The notes: generated by a model from the sequence alone, not told the origin. 64,000 nt of DNA from Rhodobiaceae bacterium (GCA_020637855.1 JACKJR010000002.1:310001-374000), one strand, 5' to 3'; counted from the first letter of the stretch, positions 18,656 through 28,501 are shown. Program-made: numbers and translations.

Positions 18656-19738
18656 CTACCTCAGCTTCAGCGTCGAAAGGCCGATCATCGCCAGCACGAT
18701 GGAGATGATCCAGAACCGGATGACGATCTGCGGTTCCTTCCAGCCGAGGTGTTCGAAGTGATGGTGGATCGGCGCCATCTTGAAGACGCGTTTGCCGGTC
18801 AGCTTGAACGACAGAACCTGCACGATGACCGAGACGGCCTCCAGCACGAACAATCCACCGATGATCGCCAGCACGATCTCGTGCTTTGCGGCAACGGCGA
18901 TGGCGCCAAGCGCTCCGCCGAGCGCCAGAGAACCGGTATCGCCCATGAAGATCTGCGCCGGTGGTGCGTTGAACCACAGGAATCCGAGCCCCGCCCCGAT
19001 GATCGCGCCGCAGACAACGGCCAGTTCACCGGTGCCGGGAACCAGATTGATCTGCAGGTAATTGGAGAACACCGCATTACCCGAGACATAGGCGATGAGC
19101 CCGAAAGCAGCGGCGGCTATCATCACCGGCACGATGGCGAGGCCATCGAGCCCGTCTGTCAGGTTGACCGCATTGCCGGCGCCGACGATGACGAGAATAC
19201 CGAACGGGATGAACAGCAACCCGAGATGGATCAGGAAATCCTTGAAGAAGGGAATCGCCACCGCATTGGCAAGATTGTCCGGCGACAGCAGGCCGACGCA
19301 ATAAACCGCTATGCCCGTGATAACGATCTCCAGCGCAATCCGCTGCTTGCCGGAAAAGCCCTTGTGCGACTGCTTGGTCACTTTCAGGAAATCATCGTAA
19401 AGGCCGATGAAACCGAACGACAGCGTGACGCCGAGCACAACCCAGACGTAGCCGTTCGACAGGTCCGCCCACAAAAGGGTCGAAACCAGCATGCCTGTCA
19501 GGATCATCAGGCCGCCCATGGTCGGCGTGCCGGCCTTGGCGAAATGGCTTTCCGGCCCGTCGGCACGGATTGGCTGTCCCTTGCCCTGACGCACGCGCAG
19601 CGACCGGATGATCCATGGCCCGAACAGGAACACGAACAGCATGGCGGTGAGGATTGCCGCACCGGTCCGGAACGTCAGATAGCGGAACAGGTTGAAGAGC
19701 TGGGCGCTGTCGCTCAGCGATTCAAGAAAGACGAGCAT
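18656..19738 (-). CDS. mraY: Phospho-MurNAc-pentapeptide transferase MraY
   Basis: Integral membrane enzyme making lipid I from UDP-MurNAc-pentapeptide and undecaprenyl phosphate. It has about ten membrane segments. Catalytic motifs are the cytosolic FIGLYDDFLK (DD pair), AVNLTDGLDGLAI, and the histidine loop MAPIHHHFEHLGWKE. At 360 residues it is the standard length. It lies between murF (35-base gap) and murD. Confidence 0.98.
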   Translation of the reverse strand: MLVFLESLSDSAQLFNLFRYLTFRTGAAILTAMLFVFLFGPWIIRSLRVRQGKGQPIRADGPESHFAKAGTPTMGGLMILTGMLVSTLLWADLSNGYVWVVLGVTLSFGFIGLYDDFLKVTKQSHKGFSGKQRIALEIVITGIAVYCVGLLSPDNLANAVAIPFFKDFLIHLGLLFIPFGILVIVGAGNAVNLTDGLDGLAIVPVMIAAAAFGLIAYVSGNAVFSNYLQINLVPGTGELAVVCGAIIGAGLGFLWFNAPPAQIFMGDTGSLALGGALGAIAVAAKHEIVLAIIGGLFVLEAVSVIVQVLSFKLTGKRVFKMAPIHHHFEHLGWKEPQIVIRFWIISIVLAMIGLSTLKLR

Positions 19739-19773
19739 GCCTGTCGATTTCCCCCGAAACGGATCGCCATTGC

Positions 19774-21195
19774 TCAGACGTCGTCTTCTAGCACGCCGTA
19801 GCGCACCTTCAACGCCTCGACAATCGGTCCCATCCGGCTGCCGAGCGATCCCTTCACCATCACCGCGTCGCCGGGCCGCACGGCAGCAATCACCGAATCG
19901 GCCAGCTCCTCGGCTGACCCTGCGTAACCCGCCTGCCGCTCCGGGGGAAGTGCCTCGAACAGTGCGGCCATATCAGGGCCGCTGGCAAAAACGAGGTCGA
20001 TTCCCGCCTCCTCGACGGCTGGAGCAAGCCCGGCATGAAGCTCTTTCGACATCTTGCCAAGCTCCAGCATGTCGCCAAGAACCGCAATCCGGCGCCCACC
20101 CGCTTCCACTGGTGCCAGCGCCAGATTGGCGATCGCCGCACGCATCGAGGCGGGGTTGGCATTGTAGCTTTCGTCGATCAGCAGCGCAGGACAACGTTCA
20201 TCGCCGATCTTCATGCGCGCGCCGCGCCCCTTGGGAGCATGCAGGTTCGCATAGGCCAGCGCCGCGCGGGCAAGGTCTCCGCCGGTGAGCTTCACCGCCG
20301 CCATCACGGCAAGCGAATTTTGCACCAGATGCCGCCCCGGCGCGCCGATCTTGTAGGTGACGAGATCACCGAGAATATCGGCGGTCACGGCGGAAAATTC
20401 CGCTTCGCAGATACAATCGACAAGACGCACGTCGGCGCTCTCGTCCGCTCCGAACGAAACGATCTTCAGCCTTGCATCCTTCGCGGCTTTGGCGAGGCGC
20501 TCGTACTGACCGTTGTCGCGGTTGAGCACGGCCGTCCCGCCCGGCTCCGTTCCTTCGAAGATTTCCGCCTTGGCGTCGGCGATCTGCTCCACCGACTTGA
20601 AGAAGCCGATGTGGACCGGTTCCACCGTTGTAATGATCGAGACCTGCGGGCGCACCATTTTGCTTAATGGCCCGATTTCGCCAGGCGCATTCATGCCCAT
20701 CTCGAAGATGCCGAATTGAGCGCTCGTGGGAAAACGCGACAGCGACAGCGGCACACCCCAATGATTGTTATGCGAGGCCGCCGAGGCATAGACCTCTCCG
20801 GACGGCGCCAGCACCAGCCGCAACGCTTCCTTGGTGCCGGTCTTGCCGACACTGCCGGTGACGCCGATGATCTTGGCCGAAGAACGCGCCCGCGCTGCCT
20901 TGCCGACATTCTCAAGCGCTTTCAGCACGTCGGCGACGCCGATGACACAGCCGCTATCGGCGAAGTCACCAGCCCTGCCCGCCTCAACGACTGCACAAGA
21001 CGCGCCTTTTTCCAGAGCAGCCTTCGCGTAGTCGTGCCCGTCGAGGCGCTCGCCGCGAATGGCGAAGAAGGCGTCACCCGGCTCAAGCGTACGCGTATCG
21101 ATGGAAATACCTGTGACATCCGGCAAATCGCCCATCGCCTCGCCACCGGCTGCGTCGAGGAAATCCATCGCGGGCCACAGCAGCAAGCCAGTCAT
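19774..21195 (-). CDS. murF: UDP-MurNAc-tripeptide--D-Ala-D-Ala ligase MurF
   Basis: Adds the D-Ala-D-Ala made by Ddl to complete the pentapeptide. The ATG at 21195 follows the ribosome-binding site GAGGAGTGAGGG and lies four bases after the murE stop. The ATP motif is GVTGSVGKTGTKEAL and later ligase motifs are LIDESYNANPASM and LGDMLELG. The product is 473 residues. A longer in-frame version would overlap murE and is less likely. Confidence 0.96.
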   Translation of the reverse strand: MTGLLLWPAMDFLDAAGGEAMGDLPDVTGISIDTRTLEPGDAFFAIRGERLDGHDYAKAALEKGASCAVVEAGRAGDFADSGCVIGVADVLKALENVGKAARARSSAKIIGVTGSVGKTGTKEALRLVLAPSGEVYASAASHNNHWGVPLSLSRFPTSAQFGIFEMGMNAPGEIGPLSKMVRPQVSIITTVEPVHIGFFKSVEQIADAKAEIFEGTEPGGTAVLNRDNGQYERLAKAAKDARLKIVSFGADESADVRLVDCICEAEFSAVTADILGDLVTYKIGAPGRHLVQNSLAVMAAVKLTGGDLARAALAYANLHAPKGRGARMKIGDERCPALLIDESYNANPASMRAAIANLALAPVEAGGRRIAVLGDMLELGKMSKELHAGLAPAVEEAGIDLVFASGPDMAALFEALPPERQAGYAGSAEELADSVIAAVRPGDAVMVKGSLGSRMGPIVEALKVRYGVLEDDV

Positions 21196-21199
21196 ACCC

Positions 21200-22657
21200 T
21201 CACTCCTCACCGAGCGCTTCGCGCGCGGTTTCCATATCGGAGAAAGGATGCATGACCCCGGCAACAAGCTGGCCCGTCTCGTGGCCCTTGCCCGCGATGA
21301 TGACCACGTCGCCCTTCTCCATCATCGCTATGGCAGCATGGATCGCCTCGCGCCGGTCGCCGATCTCCTTTGCGTCCGGCGCACCTTTCAACACCGCCTT
21401 GCGGATCAGCGCCGGGTCCTCGCTGCGCGGGTTGTCGTCCGTGACGATGACGACATCAGCCATTTCGGCAGCAGCTTCCCCCATCAGTTCGCGCTTGCCC
21501 GGATCGCGGTCGCCGCCGGCACCGATCACGGCGATCAGTTTGCCCGTCGTAAAGGGCCTGAGCGATTCAAGCGTTGAACGGATCGCACCGGGCTTGTGGG
21601 CATAATCGATGAAGACAGACGCACCCTTTCCTTCAGACATGGCGGGCTGAAGCCGTCCTTCGGCGCCTTCAAGCTTGCCGATGGCCTCGACCGCCTTGCG
21701 CGGTGTCATACCTGTCGCGATTGCCAGTCCGGCGGCAACAAGCGCGTTGGACACCTGGAACACGCCGGCCATTGGAAGCGTGACTTCGAAACGTCCGTCA
21801 CCGCAATCGACGGTCAGGTACTGAGACAGCCGTGCCGTCTCGACACGTTCAAGCCGGATCGCCTCCCCTGCCCGCCCAACGGTCATCAGCTTCAGTCCGC
21901 GCTTCCTGGCGGCTGCCGCCACCGGCGCAGCCGTCGGCTCATCGGCATCGATTACCACGACGCCATCTTCAGGCAGTAGCGTATCGAACAGCCGCAGCTT
22001 GGCGGCGAGGTAATCCTCCATCGTCGGATGGTAGTCGAGGTGGTCGCGGCTGAGGTTCGTGAACCCGGCAGCCCCGAGCCGCACCCCGTCGAGGCGGCGC
22101 TGCTCGATGCCGTGGCTGGAGGCTTCCATCGCCGCATGGGTCACGCCCTTGTCCGCGAGTTCGGCGAGCGTTTCGTGCAATGCGATGGAATCCGGCGTCG
22201 TCAGCCCGCCATAGCCACTGACACCGGGCGCAACCACGCCGACTGTACCGATGCTCGCGGCGCTGTAGCCTCCGGCCGCCCATATCTGGCGCAGGAAGGT
22301 GACGATCGAGGTCTTGCCGCTGGTGCCGGTAACAGCGGCAATGGTTTCCGGCTGACGCCCGCAGAATTTCGCCGCCGCAAGCGCCAGCGCCCTGCGTGGA
22401 TCGTCGACACGAACCAGCGTGGCGCTTCCAAGCCCGCCGGCATCGATGCCGGCATCCTTGCCCGCGACAACGGCGACAGCGCCACTCGCAACTGCGGCGC
22501 CGGCGAATTTCGCCCCGTCCACAACAGCCCCGGGCAACGCAAAGAAAGCAGACCCCACCTGAACCTTGCGGCTGTCGAGCGTCAGCACGGCGATATCGCG
22601 GTCAGGGCCGGTAAGAACGGCATCCGGCGTGCCGGAAAGAAGTTCGGAAAGGCGCAT
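21200..22657 (-). CDS. murE: UDP-MurNAc-L-Ala-D-Glu--2,6-diaminopimelate ligase MurE
   Basis: Adds the third stem-peptide residue. The motif DDNPRSEDP near residue 400 is the signature for meso-diaminopimelate rather than lysine. The ATP motif is AVTGTSGKTSIVTFLRQ and the ligase core includes NLSRDHLDYHPTM. I chose the ATG at 22657 (MRLSELLSG), with GGGG 11 bases upstream. An in-frame ATG at 22690 would add 11 residues with a poorer ribosome site. Confidence 0.96.
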   Translation of the reverse strand: MRLSELLSGTPDAVLTGPDRDIAVLTLDSRKVQVGSAFFALPGAVVDGAKFAGAAVASGAVAVVAGKDAGIDAGGLGSATLVRVDDPRRALALAAAKFCGRQPETIAAVTGTSGKTSIVTFLRQIWAAGGYSAASIGTVGVVAPGVSGYGGLTTPDSIALHETLAELADKGVTHAAMEASSHGIEQRRLDGVRLGAAGFTNLSRDHLDYHPTMEDYLAAKLRLFDTLLPEDGVVVIDADEPTAAPVAAAARKRGLKLMTVGRAGEAIRLERVETARLSQYLTVDCGDGRFEVTLPMAGVFQVSNALVAAGLAIATGMTPRKAVEAIGKLEGAEGRLQPAMSEGKGASVFIDYAHKPGAIRSTLESLRPFTTGKLIAVIGAGGDRDPGKRELMGEAAAEMADVVIVTDDNPRSEDPALIRKAVLKGAPDAKEIGDRREAIHAAIAMMEKGDVVIIAGKGHETGQLVAGVMHPFSDMETAREALGEE

Positions 22658-22730
22658 GGCCGCGCTGGACCCCTGAACAACAATAGGCATCAGGGCAGCA
22701 AGGCCACCCTTTCGCCGCCTGTCTAAAACA

Positions 22731-22769
22731 AATCCAGCAAAAGTGGAAACCGGTTTTCTTTTCCGGATT
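22731..22769. repeat. Rhizobial intergenic palindromic repeat
   Basis: Imperfect inverted repeat from AATCC to GGATT with the shared core AAAAGTGGAAACCGGTTTTC. It lies in the gap between ftsI and murE. The dcw transcript probably reads through it. Confidence 0.75.
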
Positions 22770-22786
22770 GGCGCAGGAAAAGAGGC

Positions 22787-24490
22787 CTAGTCGAGAACAG
22801 GCTTCACGCCAAGCAGGGGCGCAATCCGGGTGATCACCTTGCCCGAAGTGGGGACAGCGTTCCAGCCGGAGGTGCGGTAACCGTGGGTCTGCTCGGTGGC
22901 CTGCGGCTCATCCAGCATCAGCAGCATCAGATATTCCGGCTTGTCGGTCGGAAACGCCGCCAGGAAGCTCGTCAGCAGCTTGGAGTTGGAATAGCGCCCA
23001 TTGACAACCTTTTCCGCGGTTCCCGTCTTTCCGCCGACGCGGAACCCTTTGGCCGCAGCCTTGCGCGCCGTACCCTCTTCAACATTCATGCGGAACAGTT
23101 CGCGCATCATGTCGCTGGTCGACGGCTGGACAACCTGCCTTGCCAGCGCGCGCGCCTGCTCTTGTGTCCGCGGCAGGAAGGTCGGCGGGATCAGCAGTCC
23201 GCCATTCATCAGCGCCGCACCACCCGCGGCAGCCTGGATCGGCGCAACGGAGAACCCGTGGCCGAAGGAAATCGTCATGCTGGCGAGATCGCTCCAGCGC
23301 GCCGGCGTCAGCGGTTCGGCGGATTCCGGCAACTCGGTATGCGGGCGCTCGAAGAACCCCATGCGGTGCATGAATTCCTTGTGGCGTTCGATGCCGGCGG
23401 CCAAAGCCATCTTGGCGGTGCCGATGTTGGAGGAATGCGTGAATACCTCCGGCAGCGTCAGGATGCGGCGCTGGGCGTGGAAATCGTTGATGGTGAAGGA
23501 TGCAACCCGGATCGGGCTGCGCGCGTCATAGGTGGTGCTGAAATCCGCCTCGCCGCTGTCCAGCGCCATCGCGACCGTGAACGCCTTGAAGGTCGAACCC
23601 AGTTCATAAACGCCCGCGGTGATCCGGTTGATGGCCTCTTTCTCAAGCGCCGTCGCCGGTTCGTTCGGGTCGTAGTCCGGCAGCGACACGAGCGCCAGCA
23701 CCTCGCCGGTGTGAACGTTGAGCACGACACCGGCTCCTGCCTTGGCGCTGAAAGTTTCCATCGCCGTCATGATCTCGTCGCGCAGCGCATGCTGAACCCG
23801 CACGTCCAGCGTCAGCGTCACCGGTGCCTGGCTTTCATCACGCGCAAGACCCGCATCATGCAGTGCCGCAAGGCCCATCGTGTCGATGTGTTTTTCCATG
23901 CCCGCGATGCCGGCATTGTCGATATTGACGTGGCCAACGACATGCGAGGTCAGCCGCCCGCTCGGGTAGAAGCGGCGGTTCTCCTCGATGAAGCCGATGC
24001 CCGGCAGACCGAAATTGTGGATCGTGTCGCGTTGCTCCGGCGACAGTTCGCGCTTCAGCCAGACGAAGCGCTTGTCGGATTTCAGCTTTGCCCGCAATCC
24101 TCCCGCGTCGAGATCGGGAACCGCGGCGGTAAGAAGCTCGATCGCCTCATCGACATCATAGATGCGGTGCGGCTCGGCATAGAGCGAGGGTGTACGGATG
24201 TCGGTGGCAAGCAGAACGCCATTGCGATCGCGGATGTCGGGGCGCGCCTGAGAAACCGCGTCCGCCGCAGTCGCCAGAAAGACTGCCGGCTGCTGCTCGG
24301 CAACGGCGAGTGTCAGAAGACGCCCGGCGATCGCCGTATATCCCAGTGCAAATACGGCAGCCGTCAACAATACGCGCGAACGGCTGCGCCGCCCGTGATC
24401 GGCAACCCGGCGCACTGGACGTCCGCCGGTATCCTTGCGCATAAACAAACGGGATAGAGCCGGGATGCCCGGCCAGTTGGAAATCGCCAT
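22787..24490 (-). CDS. ftsI: Septal transpeptidase FtsI (PBP3)
   Basis: Class B penicillin-binding protein cross-linking septal peptidoglycan with FtsW. One N-terminal membrane helix (RVLLTAAVFALGYTAIAG) precedes the dimerisation domain and the transpeptidase domain. The catalytic serine lies in ELGSTFKAFTVAMAL, the SxN motif in THSSNIGTAKMA and KTG in GGKTGTAEKV. The ATG at 24490 (MAISNWPGIP) is preferred to a GTG at 24505. Neither has a clear ribosome-binding site. Confidence 0.96.
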   Translation of the reverse strand: MAISNWPGIPALSRLFMRKDTGGRPVRRVADHGRRSRSRVLLTAAVFALGYTAIAGRLLTLAVAEQQPAVFLATAADAVSQARPDIRDRNGVLLATDIRTPSLYAEPHRIYDVDEAIELLTAAVPDLDAGGLRAKLKSDKRFVWLKRELSPEQRDTIHNFGLPGIGFIEENRRFYPSGRLTSHVVGHVNIDNAGIAGMEKHIDTMGLAALHDAGLARDESQAPVTLTLDVRVQHALRDEIMTAMETFSAKAGAGVVLNVHTGEVLALVSLPDYDPNEPATALEKEAINRITAGVYELGSTFKAFTVAMALDSGEADFSTTYDARSPIRVASFTINDFHAQRRILTLPEVFTHSSNIGTAKMALAAGIERHKEFMHRMGFFERPHTELPESAEPLTPARWSDLASMTISFGHGFSVAPIQAAAGGAALMNGGLLIPPTFLPRTQEQARALARQVVQPSTSDMMRELFRMNVEEGTARKAAAKGFRVGGKTGTAEKVVNGRYSNSKLLTSFLAAFPTDKPEYLMLLMLDEPQATEQTHGYRTSGWNAVPTSGKVITRIAPLLGVKPVLD

Positions 24491-24581
24491 ACGCAAACGC
24501 AACACTCACACACACGCAGAACCGTTTGACCCCGGTTCTGTGCCCCCGCGCCGCCCGCATCCGGAGCGGCTCTGACCAGCG

Positions 24582-24992
24582 CTACTGCGCCTTGAGAATA
24601 TCCTCGATGCTGACCGGCGCCGGATCCTCGCGGATCGCGATATCGTCGACAGCAATCACCTTGTCCATTGTGAAGGGCTGAAGGTTGAGAAACCGTTCAG
24701 CCAGCGCCTGGATTCGCTCCGGGCGGTTGAGATAGGTCCATTCCGCCTGCAGCAGATCGATCGCGGCCCGCTCTTCGGAAATTGCCGCGCGCAATCGCGC
24801 TATGTTGGCGCGCCGCTCCTGCGCCTCGTGCTTGAACTGGAACAGCCCAACCGCGGAGACCACCATCGCCAGGCAAGCAACGACACCGGCAAACCGCAAG
24901 GGCCCCAGCTCACGCAACGCATGCATGAAGCCGGACCGCGGCTTTGCCTGGGGCTGCGCGCTCATCTCGAAATCCGTATCGTGTCCGATCAT
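24582..24992 (-). CDS. ftsL: Cell division protein FtsL
   Basis: Small bitopic divisome protein. After about 30 cytoplasmic residues there is one membrane helix (FAGVVACLAMVVSAVGLFQF) and a periplasmic coiled coil (ERRANIARLRAAISEERAAI). The conserved stretch LQAEWTYLNRPERIQALAE is typical of alphaproteobacterial FtsL. Its start overlaps the rsmH stop (ATGA). It follows rsmH and precedes ftsI, the canonical position. Confidence 0.93.
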   Translation of the reverse strand: MIGHDTDFEMSAQPQAKPRSGFMHALRELGPLRFAGVVACLAMVVSAVGLFQFKHEAQERRANIARLRAAISEERAAIDLLQAEWTYLNRPERIQALAERFLNLQPFTMDKVIAVDDIAIREDPAPVSIEDILKAQ

Positions 24993-25978
24993 GGCCTGCG
25001 GCCGCGCCGCCTCCGTCCCGTATCGTCCCGCGCCATGGCAATTGCCGGCGCATCAGTGCGAATCCCCGCCCGCAAACGCGCCGATCGGGCGCGCGGATTG
25101 ACTTCGCGTTCCTCATCGCCCGCTGTCCGGTTATCACCCGCACCGCGCCCGAAGGTCGGCTGCGGTCCTTGCGTTTGCGGCATGTGCCGGGACCCGGCGC
25201 CTGCCCTGCCGGTGCGTTCGGCGAGGAACCGCTTGACGATACGATCTTCAAGCGAATGAAAGGTTACCACCGCGAGCCGCCCGCCCGGTTTCAGGACTTT
25301 TTCTGCAGCCTCAAGCGCGCGCGCGATCTCGCCAAGCTCGTCGTTGACTGCGATGCGCAGTGCCTGAAACGTGCGGGTCGCCGGATGTTTCTCGCCAAAA
25401 CGCTGCGGCGGCAGGCAGCCGCTGACGACCCGCGCCAACTCCAGCGTCCGGGTGATCGGCTTCTCGCTGCGTGCGGCAACGATTGCGCGGGCAATGCGCC
25501 GCGAAGCGCGCTCCTCTCCGTATTGATAGATGATGTCGGCAAGCTCGGCTTCGCCGAGATTGTTGACCAGATCGGCAGCACTTGGGCCAGCCTGCTCCAT
25601 GCGCATGTCGAGCGGCCCGTCGGCCTGGAAGGAAAACCCGCGTTCCGGCTGGTCGAGCTGCATCGACGAAACGCCGATATCGAGCACGACGCCATCGACC
25701 GTTTCGCGGCCGGCTTCCGCAACAAGGCTTTCCATCTCGGAAAACCGGCCCTGCAAAACCTGAAGGCGTCCAGAGTAAGTATCGATCAGTGGCTGGGCGG
25801 CAACGATAACGTCGGGATCGCGGTCGATGCCGATGACATGACAGCTTGCCGCTTCAAGGATCGCCTTTGAGTAACCTCCGGCGCCGAATGTGCCATCGAC
25901 GAAAACCTCGCCGTCCCGCGGTGCCAGCGCTTCGAGCACTTCGGCAAGAAGCACCGGCACATGAGGATCACGTGTCAC
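24989..25978 (-). CDS. rsmH: 16S rRNA m4C1402 methyltransferase RsmH
   Basis: Methylates N4 of C1402 of 16S rRNA. The conserved N-terminus HVPVLLAEVLEALAPRDGE and SAM-binding GTFGAGGYSKAIL are present, as are LDIGVSSMQLDQPERGFSF and VTFHSLEDRIVKRF. The GTG at 25978, seven bases after the mraZ stop, gives a 329-residue protein of normal length. An upstream ATG at 26104 would overlap mraZ by 119 bases and is unlikely. Confidence 0.95.
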   Translation of the reverse strand: MTRDPHVPVLLAEVLEALAPRDGEVFVDGTFGAGGYSKAILEAASCHVIGIDRDPDVIVAAQPLIDTYSGRLQVLQGRFSEMESLVAEAGRETVDGVVLDIGVSSMQLDQPERGFSFQADGPLDMRMEQAGPSAADLVNNLGEAELADIIYQYGEERASRRIARAIVAARSEKPITRTLELARVVSGCLPPQRFGEKHPATRTFQALRIAVNDELGEIARALEAAEKVLKPGGRLAVVTFHSLEDRIVKRFLAERTGRAGAGSRHMPQTQGPQPTFGRGAGDNRTAGDEEREVNPRARSARLRAGIRTDAPAIAMARDDTGRRRRGRRP

Positions 25979-25985
25979 TGGAGCG

Positions 25986-26447
25986 TTACCGGTCAACGGG
26001 CGTTTCGCGCCCCAGGAGACCGCGCAATTCGCCCACGCGTTTCGCTGATTCCGAACGGCGCGCTTCGAACCGCCCCGGCTCCCATATCTGGAACTTGTGT
26101 CCAAGCCCGACCATCACCGCTTCGCCCTCAATACCCGCATGAGCCCGCAGATCATCCGGCAGGACGATGCGTCCATCACCGTCGACCCTGAGTTCCTCGC
26201 ACCGCCCGAACAGTTCGACCGACAACAGATCACGTTCATCGGAATAGGGCGGCAGCCCTTCCAGAAGCACGGAAATCTCGTCAATCAGCCGTTGTCCGCC
26301 GCAATCAAGCGCCGGCGCGCCGGGAGATGGATAGGCATAGAGGACAGAATGGCCTTGCCTTGCAAGTACGCCGCGGAAGACGGCAGGGACGGAAACGCGT
26401 CCCTTGCCGTCGACCTTGTTGCGGAAGCTGGAAACGAAGCGCTCCAA
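25986..26447 (-). CDS. mraZ: Transcriptional regulator MraZ
   Basis: AbrB-fold DNA-binding protein that heads and regulates the dcw cluster. The duplicated SpoVT/AbrB motif is visible: NKVDGKGRVSVPAVFR near the N-terminus and LRVDGDGRIVLPDDLRAHA in the second half. At 153 residues it is normal. A 10-bp-period array of candidate binding units lies about 205-245 bases upstream. Confidence 0.96.
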   Translation of the reverse strand: MERFVSSFRNKVDGKGRVSVPAVFRGVLARQGHSVLYAYPSPGAPALDCGGQRLIDEISVLLEGLPPYSDERDLLSVELFGRCEELRVDGDGRIVLPDDLRAHAGIEGEAVMVGLGHKFQIWEPGRFEARRSESAKRVGELRGLLGRETPVDR

Positions 26448-26649
26448 ACCGCTTGAACTCCACTACTCACCGCGCAGGGGGGAATGCGCGTCACCTGTGA
26501 TTTTCGGCACAAGGCAGGGCAAAACGCTTGAGCGGTCCAAGCAGCCCGTCCGCCGACCGGCGCGCGCGTGGCCTCCGCGCTACTACCGGCTGACCGGAAA
26601 GACCTGAGCGTTACCGCCCGCCTAGTGCCGTCGCCTCCCATTGTTAACC

Positions 26650-26694
26650 ATGGGTTTGAATGGAATACCATGGTTAAATATGGGTTACAATGGA
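26650..26694. promoter_or_regulatory. Candidate MraZ box, five decameric repeats
   Basis: ATGG occurs five times at exact 10-base spacing on the plus strand (TGG at 26651, 26661, 26671, 26681 and 26691, each preceded by A). The first and fourth units read TGGGTT. MraZ proteins are known to bind direct repeats of a TGGG-type element with 10-bp periodicity upstream of mraZ. The array is read on the strand opposite to mraZ, which is an oddity to check. Confidence 0.6.
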
Positions 26695-26720
26695 TTTTAT
26701 GCGTGAATACCCGTATTCGA

Positions 26721-26740
26721 CGGCGCGCATATTCGCGCCG
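26721..26740 (-). terminator. GC hairpin downstream of rnpB
   Basis: CGGCGCG and CGCGCCG form a perfect 7-bp stem around a six-base loop, 10 bases after the 3' end of the RNase P RNA. There is no strong T-run, so it may be a weak terminator or a processing structure. Confidence 0.4.
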
Positions 26741-26750
26741 CCGAAGGAAA

Positions 26751-27124
<374 letters not shown>

Positions 27125-27136
27125 GCGCAACATAGA

Positions 27137-27180
27137 GCGTGTTCAGGAAAAGTGTGAGCGGTTTTCCGCCCGGAACACGC
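27137..27180. repeat. Rhizobial intergenic palindromic repeat
   Basis: Bounded by GCGTGTTC and GAACACGC with the core GGAAAAGTGTGAGCGGTTTT. It lies just upstream of rnpB, where a promoter for that RNA would be expected. Confidence 0.8.
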
Positions 27181-27193
27181 AAAGGAATGAAAA

Positions 27194-27277
27194 GCGTGTT
27201 CAGGAGTTGAACGAACAAAAACGAATCCGTGAATCGTTTTTCACGACACGGCTAGCGGTTTTCCACCCGGAACACGC
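27194..27277. repeat. Expanded copy of the palindromic repeat
   Basis: Starts with GCGTGTTCAGGA and ends with CGGAACACGC like the adjacent copy, but carries about 40 extra bases between the arms. The right half keeps GCGGTTTTCCACCCGG. It looks like a copy with an insertion. Confidence 0.55.
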
Positions 27278-27341
27278 AGCAAAACAAAGGGTTAGGCACG
27301 GCAAACCGAACTCACGACAAACAGGGCAACAACAGGGGCGA

Positions 27342-28400
27342 TCAGCCCCTGACGCGCGAGGCGATGCCGGCGAAAATGGAGGCGATACTCGGATAGGTTT
27401 CGACCTGTTCCTGCATAGTCGATGCGATTTCGAGGATGCGCGTACGCGAATGCTGTGTGATCGCACCTTCCTCCATCAGCACGATCATGGTGTCGAGCTG
27501 ATCCACGGCATCGGCGTCCTGCAGCGTCTCGTCGTAGAAACGCCGCACATGCGCAAGCTGCGGCATGACACGGGTAAAGTCGATCGGCGGCAGGGTCTCT
27601 TCCGCCGGCTCGTCCTCCTTGGTGTCGCCATTGCGTGTTCCAAGGCCCTCGAAATGGGCCGAACGCGCACCATTCGCAGCACTGGACTGAATGCTTGCCT
27701 TCCTGCCCGTCACATCATCGGCGGCAAGGTCAAGATCATCGCCCTCAGCGGGTTTTGAAACCGGCGGCGCCGGAGCAGGCGCAGCGGGCCTCACCGGTGC
27801 AGGGGCCGGCTCAGCCACACGTCTCGGAGGCGGGGGCGGCGGGGGTGGTTCAGGCTCATGGCGTGCTGGCGGCGCTGCTGCAGGCGCGTCATCTGCTGCA
27901 TCATCTTCGGGAGTCGCATACGTCCCCTCGTGGTGCAGGGATGTATAGCGCGAGTTCGCGAAGTCGAAGAAACCCGTCATCGCCAGGTCGTTCTGGTTGA
28001 TGCGCGCGTCCAGAAACGCCTTCACCCGCTGCAGGAACTGCAGGTCGTTGCTTTCGAAAACAGCCGCACCACCGTCGCTGCCGGTGATCATCAGGCTCGT
28101 CGGCGGTCTGGGAATAAAGGGTATGAGGCCGATCACGAATCCGGCCGCAGCACCGATCGCGATCCACATCGCCGAGACATCATACAGCGCCCCGCCGATC
28201 GCTCCGATGATCAGCGCGAACAGCATGAAGAACAGCTTCGCCACGGTCACCCGCGGCGGCTGATAAATCAGGACCGAACTCACATTGTCCAGCACCATGC
28301 TCCGGTAACCCATGTCGAGCACGTGCCTGCCCACCGCAAGCGTGCGGTGTACGGAACGATCATCACCCCGGCCCCCCGAGGTGAAACTTGATGCCACCAT
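27342..28400 (-). CDS. Two-helix membrane protein, possibly DUF6232-like
   Basis: The 352-residue product has an N-terminal segment of about 50 residues, two adjacent hydrophobic helices (LFFMLFALIIGAIGGAL and MWIAIGAAAGFVIGLIPFI), a domain to about residue 150, and a proline-rich, acidic low-complexity stretch before a helical C-terminus. The N-terminal part resembles DUF6232 proteins, but this is only a pattern impression. The ATG at 28400 follows GAGGGGG at good spacing. Function is unknown and it appears to be a single-gene unit. Confidence 0.75.
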   Translation of the reverse strand: MVASSFTSGGRGDDRSVHRTLAVGRHVLDMGYRSMVLDNVSSVLIYQPPRVTVAKLFFMLFALIIGAIGGALYDVSAMWIAIGAAAGFVIGLIPFIPRPPTSLMITGSDGGAAVFESNDLQFLQRVKAFLDARINQNDLAMTGFFDFANSRYTSLHHEGTYATPEDDAADDAPAAAPPARHEPEPPPPPPPPRRVAEPAPAPVRPAAPAPAPPVSKPAEGDDLDLAADDVTGRKASIQSSAANGARSAHFEGLGTRNGDTKEDEPAEETLPPIDFTRVMPQLAHVRRFYDETLQDADAVDQLDTMIVLMEEGAITQHSRTRILEIASTMQEQVETYPSIASIFAGIASRVRG

Positions 28401-28501
28401 CTACTCGGCCCCCTCACGACCTGTGCAGCACACTATACGTGCCTCGCAGAGTCGTTCAAAGACCATAAGTTTACGGATTGGCCTTCCGTGCAAAACTCAG
28501 G

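Larger units (their letters stand above)
26448..26750. other. 303-base region between mraZ and rnpB
   Basis: No gene is seen. It holds the decameric ATGG array (26650-26694), inside which TTAACCATGG and CCATGGTTAA also form an inverted repeat (26645-26677), and a GC-rich hairpin at 26721-26740. The dcw promoter is expected here but cannot be pinned down by eye. Confidence 0.6.

Noticed and set aside
17216..19801. 861-codon plus-strand frame
   Set aside because: It is antisense across murD and mraY.
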